From: CAZJHD01 sp964545855
GTDB lineage: Bacteria > Planctomycetota > UBA1135 > JACQFD01
NCBI GenBank assembly: GCA_964545855.1
Contig: CAZJHD010000053.1
Location: 1-28,809, forward strand
Length of the DNA stretch: 28,809 nt
Direction of reading: 5' to 3'
The first letter of the stretch is position 1. The number at the start of each line of letters is the position of its first letter. The notes below the pieces were generated by a model that saw only the letters and a list, made by a program, of their open reading frames with translations, was not told the DNA's origin and did no database searches. Of the stretch, positions 26,608-28,809 are shown piece after piece. A program made the translations under genes and the position numbers.

Positions 26608-26970
26608 ATGAAGCTCCGATCCGTTGCTCTTCCGGCCCTCTGCCTCCCGGCGATGGCGGGCCTCCTCGCGTTCCTCGCGGCGCCGGTCGCGATCGCGCCG
26701 CGCGCCCTGGCCCAGGGCGTCCCGGGACAGGGCTCCGATCCCCAGGAGGAGATCAAGGACCTCTTCCGGAAGGTCGAGAAGGACCTGGAGGAGATCAACA
26801 AGCTCCTGAACGAAGCCTCGCGCACGGCCTCCGGGAGCAGCGCGGCGGACTCCGCGGCGTCGGACACCGGCAGCGCCACCGAGGCGCACCGCAAGCAGCG
26901 CGGCGTGGTCGACTCGATCCAGAAGATCCTCGACCTGATCCCCGAGAGCGGCGGCGGCGGCGGCACCTGA
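26608..26970 (+). CDS. Small exported helical protein, 120 aa (possibly the 5' part of a split gene)
   Basis: ATG at 26608 is chosen because it begins a proper signal peptide (LRSVALPALCLPAMAGLLAFLAAPVAIAPRALAQG, cleavage near residue 36). In-frame starts at GTG 26413 and ATG 26512 would bury it. The mature part has two charged helices, DPQEEIKDLFRKVEKDLEEINKLLNEA (45-71) and HRKQRGVVDSIQKILDLIPE (94-113), separated by a Ser/Ala linker, and it ends in GGGGGT. The stop TGA (26968-26970) is followed in the same frame by the next ORF with no intervening stop. The abrupt end inside a Gly-rich linker suggests the protein once continued. Related planctomycete proteins, from memory, combine such helices with a Gly/Gln-rich linker and a C-terminal module. 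Confidence 0.75.
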   Translation: MKLRSVALPALCLPAMAGLLAFLAAPVAIAPRALAQGVPGQGSDPQEEIKDLFRKVEKDLEEINKLLNEASRTASGSSAADSAASDTGSATEAHRKQRGVVDSIQKILDLIPESGGGGGT

Positions 26971-26991
26971 AGCGCGTCCAACCACGGGCTC

Positions 26992-27381
26992 GTGAAGCCC
27001 GGACAGCAGGGTGGCGGACAGGGCTCGAGCCCTCCGAGCGGCGACCCGAAGGACGGATCCCAGGGGCAGGGTCCGCGCCAGCGTGACCAGACGCCCGAGG
27101 GCGCCGGCCAGGCTCCGACCCAGCCGAGCGGACGCGGCAACCCCGACGATCCGAGCGCGTCGAACGATCCGCCCCACCAGGGCACCGGGCGTCCGCCGGA
27201 GTACGACACGGAGCGGCTGCAGCCGCCGGCGACCGGCTCGGAGCGCTGGGGCGATCTTCCCGAGCGCGAGCGAGAGATCTTCTCGAACGAGAAGACCGAC
27301 GACCTTCCGCTCCGCTACCGGAAGTGGGTCGAGGACTTCTATCGCCGGGTGCAGCGCAACCCGCGATCGAACCCGAGGTGA
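26992..27381 (+). CDS. Gly/Pro/Gln-rich protein with conserved-looking C-terminal module, 129 aa (possibly the 3' part of a split gene)
   Basis: The first start codon after the upstream TGA is GTG at 26992, in the same frame and only 21 bases downstream, with no purine-rich ribosome binding site. Residues 1-80 are a disordered Gly/Pro/Gln/Ser linker. Residues 83-124 (SERWGDLPEREREIFSN, then DLPLRYRKWVEDFYRRVQR) look like a compact helical module with aromatic residues. There is no signal peptide of its own, although every neighbour is exported, which again suggests it belongs to the preceding ORF. Its stop overlaps the start of the next gene (GTGA). It could still be an independent cytoplasmic protein. 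Confidence 0.65.
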   Translation: MKPGQQGGGQGSSPPSGDPKDGSQGQGPRQRDQTPEGAGQAPTQPSGRGNPDDPSASNDPPHQGTGRPPEYDTERLQPPATGSERWGDLPEREREIFSNEKTDDLPLRYRKWVEDFYRRVQRNPRSNPR

Positions 27382-28793
27382 GCTCGACGGGTCGACCGTC
27401 GGTCTCGCACGCGGGCGCGGAACGAACAGTCCGCGCCCGCGGTGCGTCGGGGCCGCGCCGCGCCGGCGCCGCACTCGTGGCGGTCGCCGCCCTCGTGGCC
27501 GGTGCTCTCGGAGCCGGGGCCGCCCTCGGAGCCGGTGCCGCCAGGGCAACGATCGACGAGCCCGTCGCGGCGCGGCCCGCTCCGCAGCCGCCGTTGCCCC
27601 CCGCGCCGGCCGACGGCGGTCCGCCTCCGAAGCCTCCCCTGCGCGACGTCGCCGGGAAACCGGCCCCGAGTCAGGACGGAGCCGCGGCGCCCTCGGCCGA
27701 CGGAACGGCCTCGACGGTGGGCTCCCTCGACGATCTCGCGCTGCGCAAGCGGATCCGCGTGGCCGTCGACCGCGGGCTTCGATTCCTCTCGAGGCGGCAG
27801 ACCGAGCCCGACGGCTCGTTCTCCTTCCGCGACGCCGAGCTCCCGACGGATGCGCGCCTCGGCGAGGACAAGCGCGCGCCCGTCGCGGTCACGGCCCTCG
27901 CGGCCCTCGCGTACATGGCCGACGGCAACTCCGAGGCGCGCGGGCCCTACGGCCGGCAGCTCCGCTCGGCGGTCACCTACCTCCTGACGAAGACCTCCTT
28001 CGACACGGGGCCCGACGGCCGCGAGGAGGCCTACATCCACTCCGATGGCGACGGTCTCTCGCGCATGCACGGCCACGGCTACGCGACGCTCGCGCTCGCC
28101 GAGGTGTTCGGCATGGGGAGCGCCGCCTCCGGGCGCGCGCGCCAGGAACAGATCCGCCGCACGCTCGCGGCCGCCGTGCGCAAGATCGAGGCGACCCAGG
28201 GTCCCGAGGGCGGCTGGTACTACGAGCCGCGGCGGATGCAGCAGCACGAGGGGTCGATCACGATCACGATGGTGCAGGCGCTGCGCGCCGCGCGGAACGC
28301 GGGCATCGGCGTGAGCTCGGACGTGATCCACCGCGCCGTCGACTACGTGCGCAAATCGCAGGCGGAGACGGGCGCCTTCCGGTACAGCCTCGGCAGCGGC
28401 GACACGACGCTCGCGCTCACGGCGGCGGCGATCTCGACGCTCAACGCGACGGGCGAGTACGACTCGAAGGTGATCGACGACGGTCTGCGCTACATCCAGG
28501 AGCAGCTCGACGAGCGCGAGCGCTTCGGCGAGTCGCGCGCGAACACGATCTGCATGGCCTACGAGAAGCTCTACCTCGCGCAGGCGCTCCTGCAGTACCG
28601 CGACCCCGACGTCTTCGGCGTCTGGTCGCGTCGCGAGATCCCGCGTCTGCTGGATCGCCAGCAGGTGCGCGTGCTCCCGTCGGAGGAGGAGGAAGGCTCC
28701 TGGAGCGACGCCTTCGGGCGCCTCCTCGGCACGGCCGTGTACTGCATCGTGCTGCGCATGGAAGACGCGTACCTGCCGATCCTGCAGCGCTGA
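27378..28793 (+). CDS. Exported or anchored terpene-cyclase/prenyltransferase-repeat protein 2
   Basis: 471 aa from GTG at 27378, overlapping the previous stop as GTGA. A basic N-terminus and a hydrophobic stretch (AALVAVAALVAGALGAGAALGAG, ~31-53) form a signal peptide or anchor; a Pro-rich linker follows to ~115. The helical toroid then aligns with protein 1: VAVDRGLRFLSRRQTEPDGSF, VAVTALAALAYMADG, MHGHGYATLALAEVFGMG, ATQGPEGGWYYEP, GSITITMVQALRAARNAGIGVSSDVIHRAVDYVRKSQ. It ends in DAYLPILQR, matching YRYLPIFQR of protein 1. It lacks the YFFYYGHYY segment and has an EEEEGSW loop instead. No DxDD motif is present. It is the last gene visible in the cluster; the window ends 16 bases later. Confidence 0.9.
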   Translation: MSSTGRPSVSHAGAERTVRARGASGPRRAGAALVAVAALVAGALGAGAALGAGAARATIDEPVAARPAPQPPLPPAPADGGPPPKPPLRDVAGKPAPSQDGAAAPSADGTASTVGSLDDLALRKRIRVAVDRGLRFLSRRQTEPDGSFSFRDAELPTDARLGEDKRAPVAVTALAALAYMADGNSEARGPYGRQLRSAVTYLLTKTSFDTGPDGREEAYIHSDGDGLSRMHGHGYATLALAEVFGMGSAASGRARQEQIRRTLAAAVRKIEATQGPEGGWYYEPRRMQQHEGSITITMVQALRAARNAGIGVSSDVIHRAVDYVRKSQAETGAFRYSLGSGDTTLALTAAAISTLNATGEYDSKVIDDGLRYIQEQLDERERFGESRANTICMAYEKLYLAQALLQYRDPDVFGVWSRREIPRLLDRQQVRVLPSEEEEGSWSDAFGRLLGTAVYCIVLRMEDAYLPILQR

Positions 28794-28809
28794 CCCGTCG
28801 CCTCGGGAA

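Noticed and set aside
26968..26970. TGA as a selenocysteine codon
   Set aside because: No SECIS-like hairpin is evident and the surrounding Gly-rich linker has no redox context, so selenocysteine insertion is unlikely.
27509..27544. Imperfect 18-bp tandem repeat in the last gene
   Set aside because: It encodes the Ala/Gly-rich hydrophobic signal segment and is explained by composition.

Overview
This is a very GC-rich bacterial window. The gene set and its order suggest a planctomycete or close relative: a MoxR/DUF58/von Willebrand-A cluster running into a PQQ-propeller/TPR giant, two terpene-cyclase-fold proteins, a membrane-anchored DUF4175-like protein and a long Ala/Glu/Gln-rich coiled-coil protein. 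No rRNA or 16S-type marker is present, so the taxonomy is inference. The window contains one 100-N scaffold gap (6507-6606) and no tRNA, rRNA, CRISPR array or recognisable transposase.

Left part, minus strand (1-4709): a compact operon. It holds a small sigma-factor-like protein with a strongly basic tail, an overlapping 290-aa helical protein of unknown function, an 86-aa secreted peptide, and a very large N-terminally anchored protein of repeated carboxypeptidase-regulatory/Ig-like modules that runs off the left edge. Codon and base composition change sharply inside this operon, with a less biased block at about 1.1-3.75 kb.

Middle (4849-8048): a small lipoprotein on the plus strand, a ~380-bp stretch without an intact gene, glucokinase on the minus strand, a palindromic repeat directly at the assembly gap, then an arsenosugar pair on the minus strand (an AhpD-like protein and the radical SAM enzyme ArsS) with no arsM in view.

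Right part, plus strand (8315-28793): one long co-directional cluster with overlapping or near-abutting genes: MoxR ATPase, DUF58 protein, two membrane-anchored vWA proteins with a glutamine-amidotransferase-like domain, a 1508-aa exported PQQ-propeller/TPR/propeller protein, terpene-cyclase-fold protein 1, a DUF4175-like membrane protein, a 56-aa ORF coupled at both ends, a 979-aa exported coiled-coil protein, a small exported helical protein and a Gly/Pro/Gln-rich protein separated only by one in-frame TGA, and terpene-cyclase-fold protein 2. The likely picture is a cytoplasmic MoxR chaperone acting on membrane vWA proteins, with a large set of exported partners, i.e. an envelope assembly or quality-control machine. 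The MoxR-DUF58-vWA core is a known arrangement. The function of the exported half is, as far as I know, undescribed. The most interesting points are the TGA-split gene, the C8 run that could fuse the DUF4175-like protein to the 56-aa ORF, and the two terpene-cyclase-fold paralogues sharing a YLPI[F/L]QR C-terminus.
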